This document shows positions 37,915 through 47,094 of a DNA stretch of 64,000 nt, one piece after another; the first letter of the stretch is position 1, and each line of letters opens with the position of its first letter. The DNA comes from Pseudomonas sp. B21-028 (GTDB lineage Bacteria > Pseudomonadota > Gammaproteobacteria > Pseudomonadales > Pseudomonadaceae), in NCBI RefSeq assembly GCF_024749045.1, contig NZ_CP087184.1, positions 372,001-436,000 on the forward strand, read 5' to 3'. The notes beneath the pieces were generated by a model. The model had not been told where the DNA came from. It saw only the letters and a list, made by a program, of their open reading frames with translations, and did no database searches. The position numbers and the translations under genes were made by a program.

Positions 37915-38766
37915 ATGTTTCCCGAAAGCTTTACCTTTTCCATCGCCGACTGGGTCAACGGTTGGGTCGACGCCCTGGTGACGAATTATGGCGATGTGTT
38001 CCGGCACATCTCCGACACCCTGCTGTGGGCCATCGTCAATCTCGAAGGCCTGCTGCGCATGGCGCCCTGGTGGTTAATGCTGGCCATCGTCGGTGGCGTG
38101 GCCTGGCACGCGACCCGCAAGGTCGTGGCCACGGCGGTGATCGTCGGCCTGCTGTTTCTGGTGGGCGCGGTGGGCCTGTGGGACAAACTGATGCAGACCC
38201 TCGCGCTGATGCTGGTGGCGACGCTGATCTCGGTGCTGATCGGCATTCCGCTGGGCATTCTCTCGGCACGCAGCAATCGCCTGCGTTCGGTGCTGATGCC
38301 GTTGCTGGACATCATGCAGACCATGCCGAGCTTCGTGTACCTGATTCCGGTGTTGATGCTGTTCGGCCTGGGCAAGGTCCCGGCGATCTTCGCCACCGTG
38401 ATCTACGCCGCGCCGCCGCTGATTCGTCTGACCGACCTGGGCATCCGCCAGGTAGACGGTGAGGTGATGGAGGCCATCAACGCTTTCGGTGCCAACCGCT
38501 GGCAACAACTGTTCGGCGTGCAACTGCCCCTGGCCCTGCCAAGCATCATGGCCGGGATCAACCAGACCACCATGATGGCCCTGTCGATGGTGGTCATCGC
38601 CTCGATGATCGGCGCCCGTGGCTTGGGCGAGGACGTGCTGGTGGGCATCCAGACCCTCAACGTCGGACGCGGCCTGGAAGCCGGGCTGGCGATCGTGATT
38701 CTCGCCGTGGTCATCGACCGCATTACCCAGGCCTATGGTCGTCCTCGGCATGAGGTGAGCAAATGA
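37915..38766 (+). CDS. hutW: ABC transporter permease HutW
   Basis: A 283-residue inner-membrane protein of the ProW type with about seven membrane segments. The ATPase-contact (EAA) loop reads [40 protein letters not shown] and [21 protein letters not shown] are family-typical. It shares four bases with hutV, so permease and ATPase are translationally coupled. The substrate is inferred from the locus (histidine). Confidence 0.92.
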   Translation: MFPESFTFSIADWVNGWVDALVTNYGDVFRHISDTLLWAIVNLEGLLRMAPWWLMLAIVGGVAWHATRKVVATAVIVGLLFLVGAVGLWDKLMQTLALMLVATLISVLIGIPLGILSARSNRLRSVLMPLLDIMQTMPSFVYLIPVLMLFGLGKVPAIFATVIYAAPPLIRLTDLGIRQVDGEVMEAINAFGANRWQQLFGVQLPLALPSIMAGINQTTMMALSMVVIASMIGARGLGEDVLVGIQTLNVGRGLEAGLAIVILAVVIDRITQAYGRPRHEVSK

Positions 38767-39593
38767 ACAACGCAGCCATCAGCAAAATCGAAGTCAAGAA
38801 CGTCTTCAAGATTTTCGGCAACCGGTCCAAGGACGCCCTCGACCTGATCCGCCAGAACAAGACCAAGGACCAGGTGCTGGCCGAAACCGGCTGCGTGGTC
38901 GGTGTGAACGACCTGTCGTTGAGCATCGGTACCGGCGAGATCTTCGTGATCATGGGCCTGTCCGGCTCGGGCAAATCCACCCTGGTGCGGCACTTCAACC
39001 GCCTGATCGATCCCACCAGCGGCGCGATCCTGGTGGACGGCGAAGACATTCTGCAACTGGACATGGATGCCCTGCGTGAATTCCGTCGGCACAAGATCAG
39101 CATGGTGTTCCAGAGCTTCGGCCTGCTGCCCCACAAGAGCGTGCTGGACAACGTCGCCTACGGTTTGAAGGTCCGTGGCGAAAGCAAGCAGGTATGCACC
39201 GAGCGCGCGCAACACTGGATCAACACCGTCGGCCTGAAGGGTTACGAAAACAAATACCCGCATCAGCTTTCCGGTGGCATGCGCCAGCGCGTGGGCCTGG
39301 CCCGCGCCTTGGCCGCGGACACCGACATCATCCTGATGGACGAAGCCTTCAGTGCCCTCGACCCGCTGATCCGCGCCGAAATGCAGGACCAGCTGCTGGA
39401 ACTGCAAAAGACCCTGCACAAGACCATCGTCTTCATCACCCACGACCTCGACGAGGCCGTGCGCATCGGCAACCGCATTGCGATTCTCAAGGACGGCAAG
39501 CTGATCCAGGTCGGCACGCCCCGGGAGATCCTGCATTCGCCGGCCGATGAGTATGTCGATCGGTTCGTGCAGCGGCGGGCTGCGGTGGTGTAG
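38763..39593 (+). CDS. hutV: ABC transporter ATP-binding protein HutV
   Basis: A 276-residue ATPase of the ProV type. Walker A is GLSGSGKST, the Q-loop [14 protein letters not shown], the signature [15 protein letters not shown] and Walker [16 protein letters not shown], with the switch His in [13 protein letters not shown]. The long N-terminal extension ([20 protein letters not shown]) is typical of the glycine-betaine/proline subfamily. Unlike OpuAA/ProV there is no C-terminal CBS pair: the protein ends soon after the helical subdomain. Confidence 0.93.
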   Translation: MNNAAISKIEVKNVFKIFGNRSKDALDLIRQNKTKDQVLAETGCVVGVNDLSLSIGTGEIFVIMGLSGSGKSTLVRHFNRLIDPTSGAILVDGEDILQLDMDALREFRRHKISMVFQSFGLLPHKSVLDNVAYGLKVRGESKQVCTERAQHWINTVGLKGYENKYPHQLSGGMRQRVGLARALAADTDIILMDEAFSALDPLIRAEMQDQLLELQKTLHKTIVFITHDLDEAVRIGNRIAILKDGKLIQVGTPREILHSPADEYVDRFVQRRAAVV

Positions 39594-39606
39594 GGCCAGT
39601 CACAGT

Positions 39607-39738
39607 CGTGGCGAGGGGATTTATCCCCGCTGGGCTGCAAAGCAGCTCCAAACCAGGCAATGGAATCAGCCTGACACAATTGAATAGAAAGTATTGGGGT
39701 TGCTTCGCAGCCCAGCGGGGATAAATCCCCTCGCCACA
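39607..39738. repeat. Intergenic palindrome, family B
   Basis: GTGGCGAGGGGATTTATCCC with an inverse right arm, and inner GGGCTGCAAAGCAG / TTGCTTCGCAGCCC arms, between hutV and the first histidase-family gene. Confidence 0.8.
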
Positions 39739-39773
39739 AATGTATTGGCAACTTTATTTGTATGAGGCTTTAG

Positions 39774-41297
39774 ATGCCCCAGGCTGAAAAAATCATCATC
39801 GCCGACGCCCCCCTGCGTTGGCAGGACGTGGTCGCCGTCGCCCGCTTCGGTGCCGAGCTCGAGCTGTCGGCCCAGGCCTGGGCGCGGATCGACAATGCCC
39901 AGGCCATCGTCCAGCGCATCGTCGAAAGCGGCGAGCGCGCCTATGGCGTCAACACCGGCCTGGGCGCCTTGTGCAATGTTTCGCTCAAGGATGAACAACT
40001 CAGCCAGCTGTCGCGCAACACCCTGCTCAGCCATGCCTGTGGCGTGGGCGCGCCGCTGGCGGACGAACAGACCCGGGCGATTCTCTGCGCCGCGATCCTC
40101 AACTACAGCCAGGGCAAGTCCGGCATTCATCGTCGGGTGGTCGAGGCCTTGCTGGCGCTGCTCAATCGCGGCATCACCCCGCAAGTGCCGTCCCAGGGGT
40201 CGGTGGGTTACCTGACCCACATGGCCCACATCAGCATTGCGCTGCTGGGCGTCGGCCAGGTCAGCTATCGCGGCCAGATCGTTGCGACGCAACAGGCCCT
40301 GGCCGCGGAAGGCCTGCAACCGGTCCAGCTGGGGGCGAAGGACGGCCTGTGCCTGGTCAACGGTACGCCGTGCATGACCGGCCTCAGTTGTCTGGCCCTG
40401 GCCGATGCGACGCGGCTGGTGCAATGGGCCGATGTGATCGGCGCCATGAGTTTCGAGGCCCAGCGTGGGCAGATCGCCGCGTTCGACGCCGAGATCATCG
40501 CCCTCAAGCCACACCCCGGCATGCAGCAGGTCGGGGCCAATCTGCGGGCCTTGCTCGACGGCAGCGAAGTCATTGCCGCGAGCCTGGGCATTCGTACCCA
40601 GGATGCCTTGAGCATCCGCTCGATTCCCCAGGTACACGGCGCCGCTCGCGATCAACTGGCCCATGCCCGGCAGCAGATCGAAACCGAACTCAACGCCGCC
40701 ACCGATAACCCGCTGTTGCTGGGTACGCCGGATAACTTCCGGGTCATGTCCCAGGCCAATCCCCACGGCCAGTCGGTTGCCTTGGCGGCGGATCTGCTGG
40801 CGATTGCCATGGCGGAAATCGGCTCTATCGCCGAGCGCCGTCTCGACCGGCTGATCAATCCGCACGTCAGTGGGCTGCCGGCCTTTCTGGTGGCCAACCC
40901 CGGCGTGAACTCGGGGATGATGATCGTGCAGTACGTCGCCGCCTCCTTATGCGCGGAGAATCGCCAATTGGCGCAACCGGCGGTACTGGATAATTACGTG
41001 ACCTCGGGCTTGCAGGAAGATCACCTGAGTATGGGCACCAACGCGGCCCTGAAGCTGCACAGGGCGTTGGAAAACTGCACGCAGATTCTCGCCATCGAAT
41101 ACCTGTTGGCGGCCCAGGCCTTTGAGTTCCTCAAGGCGCAGCGCTTCGGCGCTGGCACCGACCTCGCCTGGAAACTGCTGCGCGAGCACGTGGCTGCCTA
41201 TGACCAGGACCGCTGGCTGGCGCCGGACATTGCCAGCGCCGCCGGGCTCCTTAAAAACCCGAACCTGCTGCATAGCGTGTTACCGAATTTGCATTGA
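39774..41297 (+). CDS. hutH1: Histidine/aromatic ammonia-lyase family protein lacking the MIO triad (HutH1 type)
   Basis: A 507-residue member of the HAL/PAL fold, related along its whole length to the gene that follows. The cofactor loop that reads [16 protein letters not shown] in the neighbour is GSVG-YLTHMAHIS here (residues 142-154). The Ala-Ser-Gly that cyclises to the electrophilic MIO group is deleted exactly, in frame. The catalytic Tyr of QDPYSLR is Leu in QDALSIR. Other active-site regions are kept: YGVNTGLG, SHACGVG, NPLLLG and QEDHLSMG. The frame is intact and well conserved, so this is not a decaying copy. It may be a non-catalytic partner or do other chemistry; ordinary histidase activity is unlikely. 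Confidence 0.85.
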   Translation: MPQAEKIIIADAPLRWQDVVAVARFGAELELSAQAWARIDNAQAIVQRIVESGERAYGVNTGLGALCNVSLKDEQLSQLSRNTLLSHACGVGAPLADEQTRAILCAAILNYSQGKSGIHRRVVEALLALLNRGITPQVPSQGSVGYLTHMAHISIALLGVGQVSYRGQIVATQQALAAEGLQPVQLGAKDGLCLVNGTPCMTGLSCLALADATRLVQWADVIGAMSFEAQRGQIAAFDAEIIALKPHPGMQQVGANLRALLDGSEVIAASLGIRTQDALSIRSIPQVHGAARDQLAHARQQIETELNAATDNPLLLGTPDNFRVMSQANPHGQSVALAADLLAIAMAEIGSIAERRLDRLINPHVSGLPAFLVANPGVNSGMMIVQYVAASLCAENRQLAQPAVLDNYVTSGLQEDHLSMGTNAALKLHRALENCTQILAIEYLLAAQAFEFLKAQRFGAGTDLAWKLLREHVAAYDQDRWLAPDIASAAGLLKNPNLLHSVLPNLH

Positions 41298-41428
41298 TCA
41301 AAAAAGCGCCAGCGTGCCAAGGCACCTCTTGCCCATAAAGCATCGCTCAAAAAGCGGGGGTGACGGATAACGGAACATTCCGGAGCGACTGGCGGGTTAG
41401 AAAACAAAACTCTCAAAAGGAGCAATAA

Positions 41429-42961
41429 ATGACTGCTTTAAACCTGATTCCCGGTCAATTGAGCCTGGCTCAATTGCGTGACATCTATCAGCAACCGGTG
41501 ACCCTGAGCCTCGACGCCAGCGCTTCGGCGCAGATCGAAGCCAGTGTGGCGTGCGTGGAGCAGATCCTCGCCGAGAACCGCACCGCCTACGGCATCAACA
41601 CCGGTTTCGGCCTGCTGGCCTCGACCCGTATCGCCAGCGAAGACCTGGAAAACCTGCAGCGCTCCCTGGTGCTGTCCCATGCCGCTGGCGTGGGTGTGCC
41701 GATCAGCGATGCGCTGGTGCGCTTGATCATGGTGCTCAAGGTCAACAGCCTGAGCCGGGGTTTTTCCGGTATTCGCCGGCAGGTGATCGATGCGCTGATC
41801 GCGCTGGTCAATGCCGAGGTCTATCCGCACATCCCCCTCAAGGGCTCGGTCGGGGCTTCCGGCGATCTGGCGCCGTTGGCCCATATGTCCCTGGTGCTGC
41901 TGGGCGAAGGCAAGGCGCGCTACAAAGGTGAATGGCTGCCGGCCGTCGACGCGTTGAAAGTCGCCGGCCTAGCGCCGCTGACCCTGGCCGCCAAAGAAGG
42001 CCTGGCACTGCTCAACGGCACCCAGGTATCCACCGCATTCGCCCTGCGCGGCCTGTTCGAGGGTGAAGACCTGTTTGCCGGTGCCCTGGCGCTGGGCAGC
42101 CTTACGGTAGAAGCCGTGCTCGGCTCCCGTTCGCCATTCGACGCGCGTATCCACGCCGCCCGTGGCCAGAAAGGCCAGATCGATGCCGCCGCTGCGTACC
42201 GCGACCTGCTGGGCGAGCGCAGCGAAGTGTCCGCTTCGCACCAGAACTGCGACAAGGTCCAGGATCCGTACTCCCTGCGTTGCCAGCCGCAAGTGATGGG
42301 CGCCTGCCTGACCCAGTTCCGCCAGGCGGCCGAAGTGCTGGTGATCGAGGCCAACGCTGTGTCGGATAACCCATTGGTGTTCGCCGCCGAGGGCGACGTG
42401 ATTTCCGGTGGCAACTTCCACGCCGAACCCGTGGCGATGGCCGCCGACAACATGGCCCTGGCGATTGCCGAAATCGGCTCCCTGAGCGAGCGTCGCATTT
42501 CCCTGATGATGGACAAGCACATGTCGCAGTTGCCACCGTTCCTGGTGGGTAACGGCGGGGTCAACTCCGGCTTCATGATCGCCCAGGTCACCGCGGCTGC
42601 CCTGGCGAGTGAGAACAAGGCGCTGTCCCATCCTCATTCGGTGGACAGCCTGCCGACCTCCGCCAACCAGGAAGACCACGTGTCCATGGCCCCGGCCGCC
42701 GGCAAGCGCCTGTGGGAAATGGCCGAGAACACCCGTGGCATCCTGGCGGTGGAATGGCTGGCGGCTTGCCAGGGCCTGGATCTGCGCGGCGGCTTGAAGA
42801 CGTCGCCGAAGCTGGAGCAGGCTCGCGGCCTCCTGCGTGCCGAAGTGCCGTTCTATGAAAAGGATCGGTTCTTTGCACCGGACATCAATGCCGCCAGTGA
42901 GCTGTTGGCGAGCCGTTGCCTGAACGAGCTGGTCATGGCGAACCTGTTGCCGAGCCTGTAA
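41429..42961 (+). CDS. hutH: Histidine ammonia-lyase (functional type, HutH2)
   Basis: A 510-residue enzyme that removes ammonia from L-histidine to give urocanate, the first step of the pathway. The MIO-forming Ala143-Ser144-Gly145 is present in [15 protein letters not shown]. The catalytic Tyr281 is in [14 protein letters not shown], and [29 protein letters not shown] and [10 protein letters not shown] are intact. AAAGGAGCA lies six bases before the ATG. The 131-base gap before it has no repeat or clear promoter. It is expected to supply all histidase activity of the locus. Confidence 0.97.
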   Translation: MTALNLIPGQLSLAQLRDIYQQPVTLSLDASASAQIEASVACVEQILAENRTAYGINTGFGLLASTRIASEDLENLQRSLVLSHAAGVGVPISDALVRLIMVLKVNSLSRGFSGIRRQVIDALIALVNAEVYPHIPLKGSVGASGDLAPLAHMSLVLLGEGKARYKGEWLPAVDALKVAGLAPLTLAAKEGLALLNGTQVSTAFALRGLFEGEDLFAGALALGSLTVEAVLGSRSPFDARIHAARGQKGQIDAAAAYRDLLGERSEVSASHQNCDKVQDPYSLRCQPQVMGACLTQFRQAAEVLVIEANAVSDNPLVFAAEGDVISGGNFHAEPVAMAADNMALAIAEIGSLSERRISLMMDKHMSQLPPFLVGNGGVNSGFMIAQVTAAALASENKALSHPHSVDSLPTSANQEDHVSMAPAAGKRLWEMAENTRGILAVEWLAACQGLDLRGGLKTSPKLEQARGLLRAEVPFYEKDRFFAPDINAASELLASRCLNELVMANLLPSL

Positions 42962-42968
42962 GGGCCCC

Positions 42969-43031
42969 ATCGCGAGCAGGCTCGCTCCCACAGTGGAATG
43001 CGTACCCTGTGGGAGCGAGCCTGCCCGCGAT
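42969..43031. repeat. REP-type inverted pair, family A (one degenerate arm)
   Basis: ATCGCGAGCAGGCTCGCTCC, then GTGGGAGCGAGCCTGCCCGC in inverse order with a single changed base, between hutH and hutI. Confidence 0.8.
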
Positions 43032-43061
43032 TCGATACTGAATGAGACGAGGAAACCCGGG

Positions 43062-44264
43062 ATGAAAACCCTCTGGCAAAACTGCCACGCCGCCACCATG
43101 GCCCAGGGCGTCTACTCGATCATCGAAGATGCCGCCATCGTCACTCAAGGCGAACACATCCACTGGATCGGCCCGCGCGCGGAACTGCCGGCCGGTGACT
43201 ATCCGGCGGTCAACGACCTCAAGGGCGCCTGGGTCACTCCCGGCCTGATCGACTGCCACACCCACACGGTGTTCGGCGGTAACCGCAGCGGTGAATTCGA
43301 ACAGCGCCTGCAAGGCGTCAGCTACGCCGAGATCGCCGCGTCGGGTGGCGGTATCGCCAGTACCGTGCGCGCCACTCGGGCCGCCAGTGAGGACGAACTG
43401 TTCAGCAGCGCTGCCAAACGCCTGAAAAGCCTGATGCGCGACGGCGTGACCACGGTGGAAATCAAGTCCGGTTACGGCCTGGACCTGGCCAACGAACGCA
43501 AGATGCTGCGGGTCGCCCGTCGTCTCGCTGCCGAACTGCCGGTCAGCGTGCGCAGCACCTGCCTGGCTGCCCACGCGTTGCCGCCGGAATACACCGACCG
43601 CGCCGACGACTACATCGAGCACATCTGCGCCGAAATGCTCCCGGCCCTGGCCGCCGAAGGGCTGGTGGACGCGGTGGATGCCTTCTGCGAATACCTGGCG
43701 TTTTCCCCGGCGCAGGTCGAGCGGGTGTTCGTCACTGCGCAGCAGTTGGGCCTGCCGGTGAAACTGCACGCCGAGCAATTGTCATCATTGCACGGTTCGA
43801 GCCTGGCGGCCCGTTACCAGGCGCTGTCGGCGGATCACCTGGAGTTCATGACCGAGGACGATGCCATCGCCATGGCTGAATCCGGCACCGTAGCGGTGTT
43901 GTTGCCGGGGGCGTTTTACTTCCTTCGGGAAACCCAACTGCCGCCGATGGACGCCCTGCGCAAGCACGGCGTGAAGATCGCCGTGGCCAGCGACCTCAAC
44001 CCCGGCACCTCGCCGGCGCTGTCGGTGCGCCTGATGTTGAACATGGCCTGCACCTGCTTCCGGATGACCCCGGAAGAAGCCCTGGCCGGCGCAACGATCC
44101 ACGCCGCCCAGGCCTTGGGCATGGCCCGGACCCATGGTTCGCTGGAGGTCGGCAAGGTGGCGGATTTTGTCGCCTGGCACATCGACCGTCCGGCCGACCT
44201 TGCGTACTGGCTGGGTGGTGAACTGGAAAAACGCGTCGTGCGTCACGGCGTTGAAATCGCTTGA
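43062..44264 (+). CDS. hutI: Imidazolonepropionase
   Basis: A 400-residue metal-dependent amidohydrolase that opens 4-imidazolone-5-propionate to N-formimidoyl-L-glutamate. The start [16 protein letters not shown] is preceded by GACGAGG; the upstream frame begins in the repeat and is rejected. Metal ligands lie in [12 protein letters not shown], in [11 protein letters not shown] and in [13 protein letters not shown]. The stop codon overlaps the ribosome site of hutG, so the two are co-transcribed. Confidence 0.97.
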   Translation: MKTLWQNCHAATMAQGVYSIIEDAAIVTQGEHIHWIGPRAELPAGDYPAVNDLKGAWVTPGLIDCHTHTVFGGNRSGEFEQRLQGVSYAEIAASGGGIASTVRATRAASEDELFSSAAKRLKSLMRDGVTTVEIKSGYGLDLANERKMLRVARRLAAELPVSVRSTCLAAHALPPEYTDRADDYIEHICAEMLPALAAEGLVDAVDAFCEYLAFSPAQVERVFVTAQQLGLPVKLHAEQLSSLHGSSLAARYQALSADHLEFMTEDDAIAMAESGTVAVLLPGAFYFLRETQLPPMDALRKHGVKIAVASDLNPGTSPALSVRLMLNMACTCFRMTPEEALAGATIHAAQALGMARTHGSLEVGKVADFVAWHIDRPADLAYWLGGELEKRVVRHGVEIA

Positions 44265-44275
44265 GGAGAATGCTT

Positions 44276-45079
44276 GTGGAGAAGGTCCTGAATTTCACCC
44301 AGGGACGCGTGCCGTTGTTGATCAGCATGCCCCACGCCGGCCTGCGCCTGACCCCGGCGGTGAAGACCGGGTTGATCGATGAAGCCCAGAGCCTGCCGGA
44401 CACCGACTGGCACATTCCCAGGCTCTACGATTTTGCCGCTGAGCTGGGCGCCAGCACCCTGTCCGCCGAGTACTCACGGTTCGTCGTCGACCTGAACCGC
44501 CCCTCCGACGATACGCCGATGTACGTCGGCGCCACCACCGGCCTGTACCCGGCAACGCTATTTGATGGCGTGCCGTTGTTTCGCCAAGGACTGGAGCCCT
44601 CTGCCGAGGAACGGGCCACGTACCTGCAGCAGATCTGGATGCCATATCACCAGACACTGCAACAGGAGCTGGCGCGGCTCAAGGCCGAGTTCGGCTACGC
44701 CTTGTTGTTCGACGCCCATTCGATTCGTTCGGTGATCCCGCACCTGTTCGACGGCAAGCTGCCAGACTTCAATCTCGGTACCTTCAACGGCGCCAGCTGC
44801 GACCCGGTGCTGGCGAGCCAGCTCGAAGCCATCTGTGCCCGTCACGGCGCGTTCACCCATGTGCTCAATGGGCGTTTCAAAGGCGGACACATCACCCGGC
44901 AATACGGCAACCCGGCCGAGAACATCCATGCGGTGCAGCTGGAACTGTGCCAGAGCACCTACATGGAAGAGTTCGAGCCGTTCAACTATCGGCCAGACCT
45001 GGCGGCCCCGACCCGGGTGGTCATCCGGGAGCTGCTCGAGGGGCTGCTGGCCTGGGGGCAGGCGACGCACGGTAAATAA
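44276..45079 (+). CDS. hutG: N-formylglutamate deformylase
   Basis: A 267-residue hydrolase that splits N-formyl-L-glutamate to glutamate and formate, the last step of the HutF branch. Motifs: LLISMPHAGLRLTP, DTDWHIPRLYDF, FVVDLNRPSDD, LLFDAHSIRS and FKGGHITRQYGNP. The GTG at 44276 was chosen because GAGGAG lies about eight bases before it and the N terminus then matches the family (MEKVLNFTQGRVPLL). The ATG at 44270 is too close to that site. It ends the hut locus. Confidence 0.93.
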   Translation: MEKVLNFTQGRVPLLISMPHAGLRLTPAVKTGLIDEAQSLPDTDWHIPRLYDFAAELGASTLSAEYSRFVVDLNRPSDDTPMYVGATTGLYPATLFDGVPLFRQGLEPSAEERATYLQQIWMPYHQTLQQELARLKAEFGYALLFDAHSIRSVIPHLFDGKLPDFNLGTFNGASCDPVLASQLEAICARHGAFTHVLNGRFKGGHITRQYGNPAENIHAVQLELCQSTYMEEFEPFNYRPDLAAPTRVVIRELLEGLLAWGQATHGK

Positions 45080-45138
45080 AAGTCATTGCAACCCCCCTGT
45101 GGCGCAATTCGCTCACTGTTGGGGCCGCTGCATGACCC

Positions 45139-45252
45139 TGTGGCGAGGGGATTTATCCCCGCTGGACTGCGCAGCAGTCCCAAATCGTCGGCGCAACTCG
45201 CTCATTGTGGGGGCCGCTGCGCGACCCAACGGGGATAAATCCCCTCGCCACA
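45139..45252. repeat. Intergenic palindrome, family B, with a partial direct duplication
   Basis: TGTGGCGAGGGGATTTATCC and its inverse. Part of the centre (GCGCAACTCGCTCATTG, about 45191) also occurs, with changes, just upstream near 45105 (GCGCAATTCGCTCACTG), so part of the element has been duplicated. It accounts for most of the gap between hutG and pip; nothing else is seen there. Confidence 0.75.
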
Positions 45253-45368
45253 GGGTTCTGTATTGTTTGGGCGGGGGCATGCTCATTAAGGTAATTCGGG
45301 TTTATGATGCCGGACGGCAGATTAAATAGAGTCCCTACAGGGATGACTCGACCCTTACGGAGCGCCCA

Positions 45369-46340
45369 ATGCAGACTTTGTACCCGCAGATCAAACCCCA
45401 TGCCCGGCACGATCTGGCTGTCGATGACACCCACACGCTCTATGTCGATGAAAGCGGCTCTCCGGAAGGCCTGCCGGTGGTGTTCATTCATGGCGGGCCG
45501 GGGGCGGGTTGCGATGCACAGAGCCGTCGCTACTTCGATCCGAACCTGTACCGCATCGTCACTTTCGATCAGCGCGGCTGTGGTCGTTCCACTCCCCATG
45601 CCAGCCTGGAAAACAACACCACCTGGGATCTGGTCGAAGACCTGGAGCGCATCCGCAAGCACCTGGGCATCGAGAAATGGGTGCTGTTCGGCGGCTCCTG
45701 GGGCTCCACCCTGGCCCTGGCCTACGCCCAGACTCATCCGGAGCGGGTCCATGGCCTGATCCTGCGCGGCATCTTTCTCTGCCGCCCCCAGGAGATCGAG
45801 TGGTTCTATCAGGCCGGCGCCAGTCGCCTGTTCCCCGATTACTGGCAGGATTACATTGCGCCCATTCCCCAGGACGAGCGCGACGACCTGCTCGGCGCCT
45901 TCCACAAGCGCCTGACCGGCAATGACCAGATCGCCCAGATGCACGCGGCCAAGGCCTGGTCCATCTGGGAGGGTCGTACAGCGACCCTGCGTCCGAATCC
46001 GCTGGTGGTCGACCGCTTCTCCGAGCCGCAGCGTGCGCTGTCGATCGCCCGGATCGAATGCCATTACTTCACCAACAATGCCTTCCTCGAACCCAACCAG
46101 CTGATTCGCGACATGGGCAAGATCGCCCATTTGCCGGGCGTCATCGTGCATGGCCGCTATGACGTGATCTGCCCGCTGGACAACGCCTGGGAACTGCATC
46201 AGAACTGGCCCAACAGTGAACTGCAGGTGATCCGCGATGCGGGGCACGCGGCCTCGGAACCGGGTATTACCGACGCACTGGTGCGTGCCGCCGGGCAAAT
46301 GGCCCGACGTCTGCTCGACCTGCCGCCCGAAGAAGCATGA
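45369..46340 (+). CDS. pip: Prolyl aminopeptidase (proline iminopeptidase)
   Basis: A 323-residue alpha/beta-hydrolase of peptidase family S33 that removes N-terminal proline from peptides in the cytoplasm. The oxyanion region HGGPGAGCD, the nucleophile elbow [20 protein letters not shown], and the acid and histidine regions [14 protein letters not shown] and [11 protein letters not shown] are all present. CGGAGCG precedes the ATG. It overlaps dtd by four bases. Confidence 0.96.
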   Translation: MQTLYPQIKPHARHDLAVDDTHTLYVDESGSPEGLPVVFIHGGPGAGCDAQSRRYFDPNLYRIVTFDQRGCGRSTPHASLENNTTWDLVEDLERIRKHLGIEKWVLFGGSWGSTLALAYAQTHPERVHGLILRGIFLCRPQEIEWFYQAGASRLFPDYWQDYIAPIPQDERDDLLGAFHKRLTGNDQIAQMHAAKAWSIWEGRTATLRPNPLVVDRFSEPQRALSIARIECHYFTNNAFLEPNQLIRDMGKIAHLPGVIVHGRYDVICPLDNAWELHQNWPNSELQVIRDAGHAASEPGITDALVRAAGQMARRLLDLPPEEA

Positions 46341-46774
46341 AGGGGCTGTTGCAACGGGTCCGTGGCGCCCGGGTCGAGGTCGCGGGCGATATCGTGGGGG
46401 CCGTGGACCAGGGTTTGCTGGTCCTGGTGGCGGTCGAACCCGAGGATACCCGGGCCAGCGCCGACAAGCTGCTGCACAAGCTGCTTAACTACAGGGTGTT
46501 CAGTGACGCCGACGGCAAGATGAACCTGTCCCTGGCGGACGTCGGCGGTGGTTTGTTGCTGGTGTCGCAATTCACCCTGGCGGCGGACACCAAAAGCGGG
46601 TTGCGCCCGGGTTTTTCGACGGCAGCGCCTCCAGCGTTGGGAGAAGAGCTGTTCACCTACCTGGTCAGCCAGGCGAAAGAGGTGCATGGCACTGTGGCAT
46701 CAGGTAGATTCGGCGCCGACATGCAGGTGCATCTGGTCAACGATGGCCCTGTAACCTTCTTGTTACAGGTCTGA
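46337..46774 (+). CDS. dtd: D-aminoacyl-tRNA deacylase
   Basis: A 145-residue homodimeric enzyme that hydrolyses D-amino acids (and misacylated glycine) from tRNA. The start [15 protein letters not shown] is standard. The two signature motifs, [15 protein letters not shown] and NDGPVT (the cross-subunit Gly-cisPro), are present. It is translationally coupled to pip through a four-base overlap, a conserved pair in pseudomonads. Confidence 0.97.
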   Translation: MKGLLQRVRGARVEVAGDIVGAVDQGLLVLVAVEPEDTRASADKLLHKLLNYRVFSDADGKMNLSLADVGGGLLLVSQFTLAADTKSGLRPGFSTAAPPALGEELFTYLVSQAKEVHGTVASGRFGADMQVHLVNDGPVTFLLQV

Positions 46775-47094
46775 AAGCGTTTGAAACACCTTTTCGGTCC
46801 TGTTTCGAGGTTAAACAGGGGGTTTTCTCGATAAATACTTCGTTGCCCCTGATGCGTTGTCACGCGGCCTGCTAGATAATCGCGCGCTACGGGGGATCGG
46901 CGTTCGCTGGTCCATTTGACTTAGGTAGAGACTTGTCCTGAGCCGTTTGGGGAATCATTTTGCCCCATCGGAGTCGGAACAATGCTCGCCAACTTGGCAA
47001 GGGTGCTCCGCAAGGTCGGTTTTTTAACGCCGTTACCACGCGGATACTTTATCTGGCCGTTGGTTTTTTGATCTGTTTTCGGCGAGGGTTGCTC
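46775..47094 (+). other. Gene-free leader/control region of opgGH
   Basis: A 320-base gap with no credible gene; the open frame that runs through it lacks family similarity until the OpgG signal peptide. Small potential hairpins are visible (for example GGGGAATCATTTTGCCCC near 46950), and two T-runs. No promoter motif can be assigned with confidence. Confidence 0.4.

Noticed and set aside
45090..45368. Short plus-strand frames before pip (up to 164 codons with other frames)
   Set aside because: They start in the end of hutG or in the family-B repeat and show no family similarity.
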